NCBI GenBank assembly: GCA_036443455.1
Contig: JAZFYI010000017.1
Location: 1 to 9,909, forward strand
Source: MnTg04 sp036443455
Lineage (GTDB): Bacteria; Pseudomonadota; Gammaproteobacteria; Steroidobacterales; MnTg04
Reading direction: 5' to 3'
DNA length: 9,909 nt
The notes below the pieces were generated by a model. It searched no databases. It saw only the letters and a program-made list of their open reading frames with translations, and was not told where the DNA came from. Position numbers and translations under genes: made by a program. This document shows, in pieces, positions 1 through 7,047 of this stretch. Position 1 is the first letter of the stretch. Each line of letters opens with the position of its first letter.

Positions 1-1016
1 GTCGCCATGATGACGTAGGCCAGCGTATAAAACAGGGCCGCCTGGTAGCCGACCGGCCCGCCCGCCAGGAAACCCATTAGAATAAAACCGACATGGGAAA
101 TCGTCGAATAAGCCAGCATGCGTTTTATATTGGTCTGGACGATCGCGACCAGGTTGCCGATGCCCATCGACAAAATGGCAAGCACCATCACCATGTCCCG
201 CCAACTGCCATACATGTCGCCCAGCGATTCGGCCAGGATCCTCATGAACAGGGCGAATGCGGCAATTTTCGGTATCGTGCCGACATACAGCGTGACCGAA
301 CTCAGTGCGCCCTGGTAAACATCGGGCACCCACATGTGGAAAGGCGCCGCACCGAATTTGAAGGCGATGCCAACCAGCAGGAAAGCCAGCGCCAGCAAAA
401 ACTGAATACCCAACGGGTCCGCCCCGGCCAGGGCCATCTTCAGCTCGGTCAGATCAAGCGTCCCGGTCGCCCCGTATAGCAACGACATCCCGTAAAGCAG
501 GCAACCGGAAGCGATTGCGCCGAGCACGAAATATTTCATCGCGGCTTCGGTCGACAACACCGAATCACGATTGATCGCAACCAGTGCATACAGCGACAAC
601 GACAGAAGTTCCAGCCCGAGATACATCGTTATCAGGCTGTTCGCGGCGATCATGACCATGATCCCCAGCAAGCCAAACAGCCCGAGCACGTAATACTCGC
701 CCTTCAAAAGATTGCGCTGCTGCAGATAGTTTCTCGAATACAAGAAGACCACCGCCAGCACCGCGTAGCAAAACAGCTTTAAAGTCGTACCCAGTTGGTC
801 CGCCACCACCATGCCGGAAAAAATAATCTCACGGCCTACCGGTACGAAGCGATAACTCAGCCAGGCGGCCCCAACCAATGTCAGGATGCTAAGTATGTAG
901 CTGATTACTTGATTTTTTTCGCCGGCAAACGCCGCCGCCATCAGCACCACACAGGCCATGGTCAGAACAAAAATTTCCGGTGCGGCCAGGCTCAGATCCA
1001 GTGTAGTCAGATTCAT
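1..1016 (-). CDS. nuoN: NADH-quinone oxidoreductase subunit N (NuoN), 5' part
   Basis: First 338 residues of NuoN; the frame runs off the window start, and the family is usually about 480-490 residues. NuoN is the proximal antiporter-like proton pump of the membrane arm, next to NuoK. I read it from the reverse complement: ATG at 1014-1016, N-terminus MNLTTLDLSLAAPEIFVLTM. Key residues: E136 in YLGLELLSLSLYALVAINR, K161 in EAAMKYFVLGAIASG, K220 in GIAFKFGAAPFHMWVPDVYQG, K250 in GTIPKIAAFALFMR, and the QTNIKRMLAYSTISHVGF segment at 294-311. An oddity is GALSSV at 236-241, where the family normally has GAPT/GAPA followed by a small residue and V. The start is 17 bases after nuoM; AAGGA overlaps the nuoM TAA 13 bases upstream, and a closer GAG sits 6 bases upstream. 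Because it overhangs the window it has no full-length open frame here, but the frame is unbroken. Confidence 0.97.
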   Translation of the reverse strand, partial: MNLTTLDLSLAAPEIFVLTMACVVLMAAAFAGEKNQVISYILSILTLVGAAWLSYRFVPVGREIIFSGMVVADQLGTTLKLFCYAVLAVVFLYSRNYLQQRNLLKGEYYVLGLFGLLGIMVMIAANSLITMYLGLELLSLSLYALVAINRDSVLSTEAAMKYFVLGAIASGCLLYGMSLLYGATGTLDLTELKMALAGADPLGIQFLLALAFLLVGIAFKFGAAPFHMWVPDVYQGALSSVTLYVGTIPKIAAFALFMRILAESLGDMYGSWRDMVMVLAILSMGIGNLVAIVQTNIKRMLAYSTISHVGFILMGFLAGGPVGYQAALFYTLAYVIMA

Positions 1017-1033
1017 ATCGGGCTCGTTATCCT

Positions 1034-2548
1034 TTACAGCTTCGATTGCATAATGTGCTGCAACAGGTTATTCAGCGTGACCTCCATGACCTCGGTCAAT
1101 GGATCGGGCCACACGCCAAGTAAAAGTACTGCAAGAGCTAATGTCGCTAGTACTATGAATTCCCTTGTATTTATATCTTTCAATTCTGCGACTTTTGGGT
1201 TGGCGATATCGCCAAAAACAACCCGTTTCACCATCCACAGGGTATACGCGGCGCCCAGCACGAGCGTTGACGCCGCGGCAAAGGCGATCCAGAAATTTGC
1301 CTTGAAGCTGGCCAGGATCACGAAAAACTCACCGACGAAAGCGGAGGTACCGGGCAGACCAGCGTTCGCCATCGCGAAAAACACCAGCAAGGTTGCAAAC
1401 CAGGGCATGGTATTGACCACCCCGCCATAATCGGCAATCTGCCGGCTGTGCATGCGATCGTAAAGAACGCCCACGCAAAGGAACAGCGCGCCGGAGATCA
1501 GTCCGTGCGAGACCATTTGCACCATCCCGCCTTCCATGCCCAGCACCGCGCCCGCGAGGTTCCCGGTGTTGGCATAAATGGCGAACGGCAGGAAAAAACC
1601 CAGCGTGACGAAACCCATGTGCGCGATCGACGAATAGGCGATCAATTTCTTCATATCGCGCTGCACCAGTGCGACGAAGCCGATATAGACCACCGCGATC
1701 AGCGACAGCGCGATAATCAAACCATCCAGGCTGCGGCTGGCGTCCGGGGTGATCGGCAGGCTGAAACGCAAAAACCCGTAGCCCCCCATTTTCAACATGA
1801 TGGCCGCCAGGATGACCGACCCCCCGGTCGGGGCTTCCACGTGCGCATCCGGCAACCAGGTGTGCACCGGCCACATCGGCACCTTGACCGCGAACGCGAG
1901 CAGGAAGGAGATGAAGATCAGCAGTTGCGCGTTCATCCCCAGCGACAGTTCGTGGAAATCCATGATCTCGTAGCTGCCTGACTGGAGGTACAGGTAGATC
2001 AGCGAAACCAGCATGAAGACTGAACCCAGGAAGGTATACAAAAAGAACTTGATGGTCGCGTAAACCCTGCGCGGGCCGCCCCAGATGCCGATGATCAGGA
2101 ACATCGGCACCAGCATCGCTTCCCAGAAAACATAGAACAGCATGGCGTCGAGAGCGGCAAACACCCCGATCATCAGCCCTTCCATGATCAGGAACGCCGC
2201 AAAATACTGGCTGACATTGGCCTTGACGCCTTCCCAGCCCGCGACGATGACCAGGACGGTCATGAAAGTCGTCAGCAGGATCAACGGCATCGAAATCCCA
2301 TCGACACCGAGGTGGTAATTCACATTGATGGCGGCGATCCACGGATGAAACTCGGTAAATTGCATCGCCGCGGTCCCGCCGTCGAACTGGCTGTACAGCG
2401 GAACACTCAGCAACAACGCGGCGCCCGCGGTCGCCAGGGCAATCCAGCGTCCCGCGTTCAACCGCTGTTCACCGATCGCCAGCACCAGGATGCCACCGGC
2501 GACCGGCACCCAGATCAGCAAGCTCAACAGAAAATCGGCATAGTTCAT
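1034..2548 (-). CDS. nuoM: NADH-quinone oxidoreductase subunit M (NuoM)
   Basis: 504 residues, close to the family norm (about 480-510). NuoM is the middle antiporter-like proton pump of the membrane arm, with about 14 helices. Conserved features: LGVDGISMPLILLTTF at 80-95, the pump glutamate E143 in FYVFWEAMLVPMFLIIGIWGG, K222 in AFAVKVPMWPVHTWLPDAHVEAPT with the helix-breaking APT, K253 in IMLKMGGYGFLRF, the VALVQRDMKKLIAYSSIAHMGF segment at about 292-313, H348 in MVSHGLISGALF, and E407 in GLPGTSAFVGEFFV. The ATG lies 34 bases after the nuoL stop, with only a weak GGA about 9-11 bases before it. It ends in TAA, 17 bases before nuoN. All key residues are present, so it is predicted functional. 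Confidence 0.98.
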   Translation of the reverse strand: MNYADFLLSLLIWVPVAGGILVLAIGEQRLNAGRWIALATAGAALLLSVPLYSQFDGGTAAMQFTEFHPWIAAINVNYHLGVDGISMPLILLTTFMTVLVIVAGWEGVKANVSQYFAAFLIMEGLMIGVFAALDAMLFYVFWEAMLVPMFLIIGIWGGPRRVYATIKFFLYTFLGSVFMLVSLIYLYLQSGSYEIMDFHELSLGMNAQLLIFISFLLAFAVKVPMWPVHTWLPDAHVEAPTGGSVILAAIMLKMGGYGFLRFSLPITPDASRSLDGLIIALSLIAVVYIGFVALVQRDMKKLIAYSSIAHMGFVTLGFFLPFAIYANTGNLAGAVLGMEGGMVQMVSHGLISGALFLCVGVLYDRMHSRQIADYGGVVNTMPWFATLLVFFAMANAGLPGTSAFVGEFFVILASFKANFWIAFAAASTLVLGAAYTLWMVKRVVFGDIANPKVAELKDINTREFIVLATLALAVLLLGVWPDPLTEVMEVTLNNLLQHIMQSKL

Positions 2549-2582
2549 CTATAAAGTCCGTGTTGTCCCTGGCCCGTCGCCG

Positions 2583-4538
2583 TCAACCGCCCAACAGCAA
2601 CCAGCCCGCCAGGATTGCGAAACCGAAGATCATCGCGAAGGCATAGTGGTACAGATAACCGGTTTGTATGCCGCGCACCCTTTGCGCAATCCAGCCGATG
2701 CCGTTCGCGGTACCATTGACCAGGCCGCCATCGATTATTTTCTCATCGCCAATGCGCCACAGGAAACTGCCCACGGCACGCCCGCCTGCCGCGACGATTT
2801 TTTCGTTGAAGTCGTCGAAGTAATACTTGTTGACCAGCAATTCGTAGAGGCGGCTGATGCGCCGGGAAATCTCCGTACTAAGTCCGGGGTTCTTCAGATA
2901 GACCCACCAGGCGGTAGCGACGCCACTCATCGCCAGCCAGAAAGCCGGGCCCTTGATGCCATGCAGTACGAAGGCGGCCGGCCCATGGAATTCGTGTCCC
3001 AGTCTGGCCAGGACATCCTGGGAAGGCAACACCTTGATCGAGCCGCCAAAAAATCCGCCGAACAACAATGGCTCGATCGTGTACCAGCCGATCATGGCGG
3101 ACGGGATGGCCAGCAGGAGCAATGGCACGGTCACCACCAGCGGGCTTTCCTTGAGCTGCTCGCGGGTGTGCCGGTCCATGCGTTCCTCGCCATGGAAAGT
3201 CAAAAACAGCATCCGGAAGGTATACAGCGCGGTCACAAAAACACTGAGCAAGATGGCCCAGTACGCGAGCCCGGCGCCAGGCGCCTGGGACAAATGAACC
3301 GCCTCGATCAGCGCGTCTTTCGAGAAAAACCCGGAGAACCCGGGGAAACCGATCAACGCCAGGCTACCGACCACCGCCGTCCAGTAGGTGACCGGCATGT
3401 ACTTGCGCAAACCGCCCATTTTCCGCAGGTCCTGCTCATGGTGCATGGCGATGATCACCGAGCCGGCGACCAGGAACAGCAAAGCCTTGAAAAACGCGTG
3501 CGTCGTCAGGTGGAAAATGCCCGCCGCATAGGCTGAAGCGCCGAGCGCGACGGTCATGTAACCGAGCTGGCTGATCGTCGAATAGGCAACCACCCGCTTG
3601 ATATCGTTTTGTACGACACCCAGCAGCCCCATGAAAAAGGCCGTCAATGCGCCGATCACCAGGACGAAACCCAGTGCGGTCGTCGACAGCTCGAACAGCG
3701 GCGACATCCGCGCGACCATGAATATGCCGGCGGTCACCATGGTAGCGGCGTGAATCAAGGCTGAAATCGGGGTTGGGCCTTCCATCGAATCGGGCAGCCA
3801 GACATGCAGCGGGACTTGTGCCGATTTACCCATGGCGCCGATGAACAATGATATGCAAATCACCGACAGTACCTGCCAGTCCATTCCCGGGAAAATCTGC
3901 ATGGTTTGCGATGTCAACGCCGGCGCTTGTTGAAATACCTGCGTGTAATCCATGCTGCCGGTGTAGTAATAGATCCCGGCAATACCGAGTATAAAACCGA
4001 AATCACCGACCCGATTGACCAGGAACGCTTTCAGGTTGGCAAAAATCGCGGTCGGCCGCTTGTACCAGAAACCGATCAGCAGATAAGACACCAGGCCGAC
4101 CGCTTCCCAGCCGAAAAACAACTGCACGAAGTTGTTCGACATCACCAGCATCAGCATCGAGAAAGTAAACAGCGAGATGTAGCTGAAGAACCGCTGGTAG
4201 CCCGGGTCGTCTCTCATATAGCCAATCGTGTAGATATGCACCATGAACGATATGAAGCTCACGACCGCCATCATCAGCGCGGCAAGACGGTCGATCAGAA
4301 AGCCGACTTCCATGTGCAGGCCATCGATATCGGCCCAGGTATAAACGGCGCCATTGAACACAGGATCGCCATCAACGACGATCCCCTTGAGTACATATAG
4401 CGAAAGCCCGCAGGACAGGCCGACCGCCAGGATGGTCACCCAGTGGGCGCCCGCGCGGCCAATTTGCCGCCCAAAAAGGCCGGCGACGATGGCGGCAAGC
4501 AACGGGGCGAGAACGATGGTCAGATAAATATTTTCCAA
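2583..4538 (-). CDS. nuoL: NADH-quinone oxidoreductase subunit L (NuoL), TTG start
   Basis: 651 residues, slightly longer than the 613 of E. coli. NuoL is the distal antiporter-like proton pump of the complex I membrane arm, with about 16 helices. Key residues are in place: E145 in FFGWEAVGLVSYLLIGFW, D179 in NRVGDFGF, K238 in AMGKSAQVPLHVWLPD, the helix break MEGPTPISALIHAATMVTAG at 252-271 with H263, H347 and K352 in HLTTHAFFKALLF, and K407/D408 in GFFSKDAL. The C-terminal part holds helix 15 (about 521-547), the long lateral amphipathic helix that braces NuoM and NuoN (about 553-620), and a final anchor (about 627-650). The start is TTG at 4536-4538, two bases after the nuoK stop with a strong GAGGGG site. 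The next in-frame Met is residue 76, which would delete the first helices, so TTG is effectively required. Confidence 0.97.
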   Translation of the reverse strand: MENIYLTIVLAPLLAAIVAGLFGRQIGRAGAHWVTILAVGLSCGLSLYVLKGIVVDGDPVFNGAVYTWADIDGLHMEVGFLIDRLAALMMAVVSFISFMVHIYTIGYMRDDPGYQRFFSYISLFTFSMLMLVMSNNFVQLFFGWEAVGLVSYLLIGFWYKRPTAIFANLKAFLVNRVGDFGFILGIAGIYYYTGSMDYTQVFQQAPALTSQTMQIFPGMDWQVLSVICISLFIGAMGKSAQVPLHVWLPDSMEGPTPISALIHAATMVTAGIFMVARMSPLFELSTTALGFVLVIGALTAFFMGLLGVVQNDIKRVVAYSTISQLGYMTVALGASAYAAGIFHLTTHAFFKALLFLVAGSVIIAMHHEQDLRKMGGLRKYMPVTYWTAVVGSLALIGFPGFSGFFSKDALIEAVHLSQAPGAGLAYWAILLSVFVTALYTFRMLFLTFHGEERMDRHTREQLKESPLVVTVPLLLLAIPSAMIGWYTIEPLLFGGFFGGSIKVLPSQDVLARLGHEFHGPAAFVLHGIKGPAFWLAMSGVATAWWVYLKNPGLSTEISRRISRLYELLVNKYYFDDFNEKIVAAGGRAVGSFLWRIGDEKIIDGGLVNGTANGIGWIAQRVRGIQTGYLYHYAFAMIFGFAILAGWLLLGG

Positions 4539-4540
4539 GG

Positions 4541-4849
4541 TCAGCCCCTCATGCCGTCCATGTCTTCCACATTGATGCTGCTGCGGTTACGAAACAGCAA
4601 AATCAGGATGGCCAGCCCGATCGCCGATTCGGCGGCCGCGACCGTGAGGATGAAAAATACGAAAATCTGACCGGAGAGATCGCCGAGGTAATGTGAGAAC
4701 GCGATGAAATTGAAATTGACCGCCAGCACCATCAACTCGATACACATCAGCAGCACGATGACGTTTTTACGGTTGATGAATATGCCGGCCACGCTGATGC
4801 TGAACAAAATTGCGCTGAGCAGGAGGTAATGAGTCAGACCTATGCTCAT
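4541..4849 (-). CDS. nuoK: NADH-quinone oxidoreductase subunit K (NuoK)
   Basis: 102 residues, three membrane helices, the normal size of the family (related to MrpC of Na+/H+ antiporters). NuoK forms part of the proton path joining the quinone chamber to the pump subunits. The two membrane-buried glutamates essential in the family are visible: E38 in VLLMCIELMVLAVNFNF and E74 in ILTVAAAESAIGLAILI. The ATG overlaps the nuoJ stop as ATGA, and GGAG lies 8 bases before it inside the end of nuoJ, so re-initiation after nuoJ is likely. The gene ends two bases before the nuoL TTG start, and its own 3' end carries the nuoL ribosome-binding site. Confidence 0.98.
   Translation of the reverse strand: MSIGLTHYLLLSAILFSISVAGIFINRKNVIVLLMCIELMVLAVNFNFIAFSHYLGDLSGQIFVFFILTVAAAESAIGLAILILLFRNRSSINVEDMDGMRG
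4545..4550 (-). promoter_or_regulatory. Ribosome-binding site deciding nuoL TTG start
   Basis: GAGGGG lies at the end of nuoK, 6 bases before the TTG at 4538 (coding strand GAGGGG-CTGACC-TTG). The near-ideal spacing is strong evidence that TTG is the real nuoL start. Confidence 0.75.
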
Positions 4850-5448
4850 TGCTCTTTCTCCGTCTTCATTTTTACCAGGCGCACCCGGTCTTCAGCGCGT
4901 ACCGCAACCTGCTTCGCGATATTCTGTTTTTTCAACCCCGGCCGTTGCCGCATGGTCAGCGCTATCGCCGCGATAATCGCGACCAGCAGCAGCACCGCGG
5001 CCAGTTCCAGCGGATAGACGTACTCGGTATAAAGCACCGCGCCCAACGCTTCGGTATTCGAATAATCGGCAGGTGCGGGTTGTGGCGCCACACCCAGGCT
5101 GAATCCCTGCGCCTTGAACCAGACGACATGCGCGATTTCCAGGATGACCACCACGGCGACGCCGATACCCAGCGGTGCATACCGGGTCAGGCCTTCGCGC
5201 ATGGGCTGGACGTTGATATCCAGCATCATCACGACGAACAGGAACAACACCATGACCGCGCCGACATAGACCAGCACCAGGACGATCGCCAGGAATTCCG
5301 CCTCCAGCAGCATCCACAACACGGCGCTGCTGACGAATGCCAGCACCAGGAACATCACCGAATGGATTGGATTGCGGGCCGATATCACGCCCAGTGCCGC
5401 AACCACCACCACAAACGCAATCCAGTAAAATAAAATGTCTTGAAACAA
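4846..5448 (-). CDS. nuoJ: NADH-quinone oxidoreductase subunit J (NuoJ), TTG start
   Basis: 200 residues, about five membrane helices followed by a basic, charged cytoplasmic tail (about 167-200). NuoJ sits in the membrane arm next to NuoH, NuoA and NuoK, and its third helix is part of the link that carries conformational or proton coupling from the quinone site to the pumps. The hallmark stretch LVYVGAVMVLFLFVVMMLDI is at about 59-78; ISARNPIHSVMFLVLAF at 22-38 and the acidic EAEF (E49, E51) are also typical. The start must be TTG at 5446-5448: no ATG, GTG or TTG lies upstream in frame back to the nuoI stop, and the next Met is residue 32, inside the second conserved segment. AGGA lies 9 bases before the TTG. 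The last four bases (ATGA) overlap the nuoK start. Confidence 0.95.
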   Translation of the reverse strand: MFQDILFYWIAFVVVVAALGVISARNPIHSVMFLVLAFVSSAVLWMLLEAEFLAIVLVLVYVGAVMVLFLFVVMMLDINVQPMREGLTRYAPLGIGVAVVVILEIAHVVWFKAQGFSLGVAPQPAPADYSNTEALGAVLYTEYVYPLELAAVLLLVAIIAAIALTMRQRPGLKKQNIAKQVAVRAEDRVRLVKMKTEKEQ

Positions 5449-5457
5449 AGTGTCAGT

Positions 5458-5461
5458 TCCT
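5458..5461 (-). promoter_or_regulatory. Ribosome-binding site supporting nuoJ TTG start
   Basis: AGGA, 9 bases before the TTG at 5448, in the 32-base gap between nuoI and nuoJ. It is modest in strength but is the only purine-rich match at workable distance, and it supports the non-ATG start. Confidence 0.55.
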
Positions 5462-5480
5462 GATTCCGAAAAGTTATTAC

Positions 5481-5969
5481 TTATCTGTAGCGGGCATCCG
5501 CCGCCTTGTCCGCGGCGATCATCGCTTCGTACTTGTCGCCGATCGCCATCAATTTTTCCTTGGTCATGATATTTTCGCCACGATTTTCCATGTGGTATTC
5601 ATGGATACGCGTCTCGACGATGGCGTCCACCGGGCAGGCTTCCTCGCAAAAACCACAGTAAATACACTTGAACAGGTCGATATCGTAACGCGTCGTCCTG
5701 CGGGTGCCGTCCTCGGCAACATCCGACTCGATGGTGATGGCCAATGCCGGGCACACCGCCTCGCACAGTTTGCAGGCGATGCATCGTTCCTCGCCGTTGG
5801 GGTAACTCCGCAGTGCGTGCAAACCGCGAAACCTCGGGGATAGTGGCGTTTTTTCCTCTGGATACATCAGCGTAAATTTTTTGACGAAAAGATTGCGCAG
5901 GGTCACGCTCAAGCCCTGGAAAAGCTCCCAGAGGAAGAAGGTTTTGAGCAGACTACGGACCTGATTCAT
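5481..5969 (-). CDS. nuoI: NADH-quinone oxidoreductase subunit I (NuoI)
   Basis: 162 residues, the usual proteobacterial length. NuoI is the ferredoxin-like subunit holding two 4Fe-4S clusters, N6a and N6b, that relay electrons to terminal cluster N2 in NuoB and so to ubiquinone. Two CxxCxxCxxxCP motifs are complete: C63, C66, C69, C73 (CIACKLCEAVCP) and C102, C105, C108, C112 (CIYCGFCEEACP). The last cysteine of each motif completes the other cluster in this fold. Residues 1-30 form a hydrophobic/amphipathic stretch that rests the protein on NuoH and the membrane. The segment TLMYPEEKTPLSPRFRGLHAL before the first motif is typical of proteobacterial NuoI. The ATG start is 9 bases after the nuoH stop and has a good GAGGTGG ribosome-binding site overlapping that stop. 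Confidence 0.98.
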   Translation of the reverse strand: MNQVRSLLKTFFLWELFQGLSVTLRNLFVKKFTLMYPEEKTPLSPRFRGLHALRSYPNGEERCIACKLCEAVCPALAITIESDVAEDGTRRTTRYDIDLFKCIYCGFCEEACPVDAIVETRIHEYHMENRGENIMTKEKLMAIGDKYEAMIAADKAADARYR

Positions 5970-5973
5970 CTCA

Positions 5974-5980
5974 CCACCTC
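5974..5980 (-). promoter_or_regulatory. Ribosome-binding site of nuoI, overlapping nuoH stop
   Basis: The coding-strand sequence TGAGGTGGTGAG-ATG contains GAGGTGG just before the nuoI ATG, and its first two bases are the last two of the nuoH TGA. A ribosome ending nuoH would cover this site, which suggests coupled synthesis of the two neighbouring subunits. The site is seen directly; coupling is inferred. Confidence 0.75.
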
Positions 5981-7046
5981 AGACCGACCACGGACCGACT
6001 TTCATCGCCGCCATGACGCCCTCGACAAAAATCCAGACTATCGTGATCGGTATAAAAACTTTCCAGCCGAGCCGCATGATCTGGTCATAGCGATAACGCG
6101 GAAACGTTGCGCGAAACCAGAGGAAACAAAACAGGAACAAGCCGATCTTCACCGATAACCAGAAAAACGACGGCTCCGCGAGCCAGCTGTCGCCGACGAT
6201 CGGCATACCTTCAAACGGCGATAGCCAACCGCCCAAAAAGAATATCGACGTCAACGCCGCTATCAAGATCATATTGGCGTATTCGGCAAGAAAGAATATC
6301 GCGAACGCCATGCCCGAATATTCGACATGGAACCCGGCGACGATCTCTGACTCGCCCTCGGCAACATCGAACGGCGCGCGGTTGGTCTCGGCCACACCGG
6401 ATATAAAAAACACAAAAAATAACGGCAACAACGGCAGCATGAACCATTGCGACATGCCCCCCTGCTGGGCCATTACGATTTCCCCAAGATTGAGGCTGCC
6501 GCCGGCCATCAACACGCCCACCAGCGCGAAACCCATGGCTATTTCATAGGCGACCATTTGCGCCGCCGTGCGCATGGCCCCCAGCAACGCATACTTCGAA
6601 TTGGACGCCCAGCCCCCAAGAATAACGCCGTAGACACCAAACGATGTCAGCGCGAGCAGGTAAAGCAGTCCCGCATTGATATCGGCAATCACAAACCCCG
6701 GATTCAGCGGGATAACCGCCCAGGCGGCAAACGCCGGCAGGATCGACAACACCGGCGCGATCAGAAAAAGAAAGCGATCGGAATTGGTCGGAATAATGAT
6801 CTCTTTGAGCATCAGCTTGAGCGTATCGGCAAACGGCTGTCCCCAGCCCATTGGCCCGACGCGGTTCGGGCCGATGCGGTTCTGCATATAGCCGATGACT
6901 TTGCGCTCGAAAAAAGTCAGCAGCGCGACACAAATGATCAATGGCAGCACCACGACGATGATCTTCAGGAAAATGATCAGCAGTTCCCGGACCCACTCCG
7001 GAATACCCATCCACGTGGCAAGCATGGAATCCATTAACCCGCCCAT
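5979..7046 (-). CDS. nuoH: NADH-quinone oxidoreductase subunit H (NuoH)
   Basis: 355 residues, a multi-spanning inner-membrane protein with about 8-9 hydrophobic helices. NuoH anchors the peripheral arm and forms much of the quinone-binding chamber at the junction with the membrane arm. Diagnostic segments, all conserved: FERKVIGYMQNRIGPNRVGP at 46-65, SKYALLGAMRTAAQMVAYEI at 150-169, AETNRAPFDVAEGESEIVAG at 219-238 (the acidic loop near the quinone site), HVEYSGMAFAIFFLAEYANM at 240-259, and WFRATFPRYRYDQIMRLGWK near the C-terminus. The start at 7046 follows the nuoG stop by a single base, with a GGTGAG stretch 8 bases before it. ATG codons at residues 5 and 8 are possible alternatives, since the N-terminal residues are variable in the family. 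The 3' end overlaps the nuoI ribosome-binding site. Confidence 0.98.
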   Translation of the reverse strand: MGGLMDSMLATWMGIPEWVRELLIIFLKIIVVVLPLIICVALLTFFERKVIGYMQNRIGPNRVGPMGWGQPFADTLKLMLKEIIIPTNSDRFLFLIAPVLSILPAFAAWAVIPLNPGFVIADINAGLLYLLALTSFGVYGVILGGWASNSKYALLGAMRTAAQMVAYEIAMGFALVGVLMAGGSLNLGEIVMAQQGGMSQWFMLPLLPLFFVFFISGVAETNRAPFDVAEGESEIVAGFHVEYSGMAFAIFFLAEYANMILIAALTSIFFLGGWLSPFEGMPIVGDSWLAEPSFFWLSVKIGLFLFCFLWFRATFPRYRYDQIMRLGWKVFIPITIVWIFVEGVMAAMKVGPWSV

Positions 7047-7047
7047 C

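Noticed and set aside
1329..2342. 337-codon minus-strand open frame overlapping nuoM in another frame
   Set aside because: Arg/Gly/His-rich shifted-frame translation of nuoM; the nuoM frame carries all the conserved motifs.
2549..2582. Possible terminator or regulatory element in the 34-base nuoL-nuoM gap, the largest gap in the window
   Set aside because: No inverted repeat with a T-run and no promoter-like pair is visible; it is ordinary intra-operon spacing.
2646..3536. 296-codon plus-strand open frame opposite nuoL
   Set aside because: Gln/His/Arg/Asp-rich translation typical of the complement of a hydrophobic membrane protein gene; no domain recognised.
4821..5017. Plus-strand AGGAGG followed closely by ATG and a 62-codon frame opposite nuoK/nuoJ
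   Set aside because: The AGGAGG is only two bases from the ATG, too close for normal initiation, and the frame is Ser/Ala/Thr-rich with no family match. Treated as chance in the complement of nuoK.
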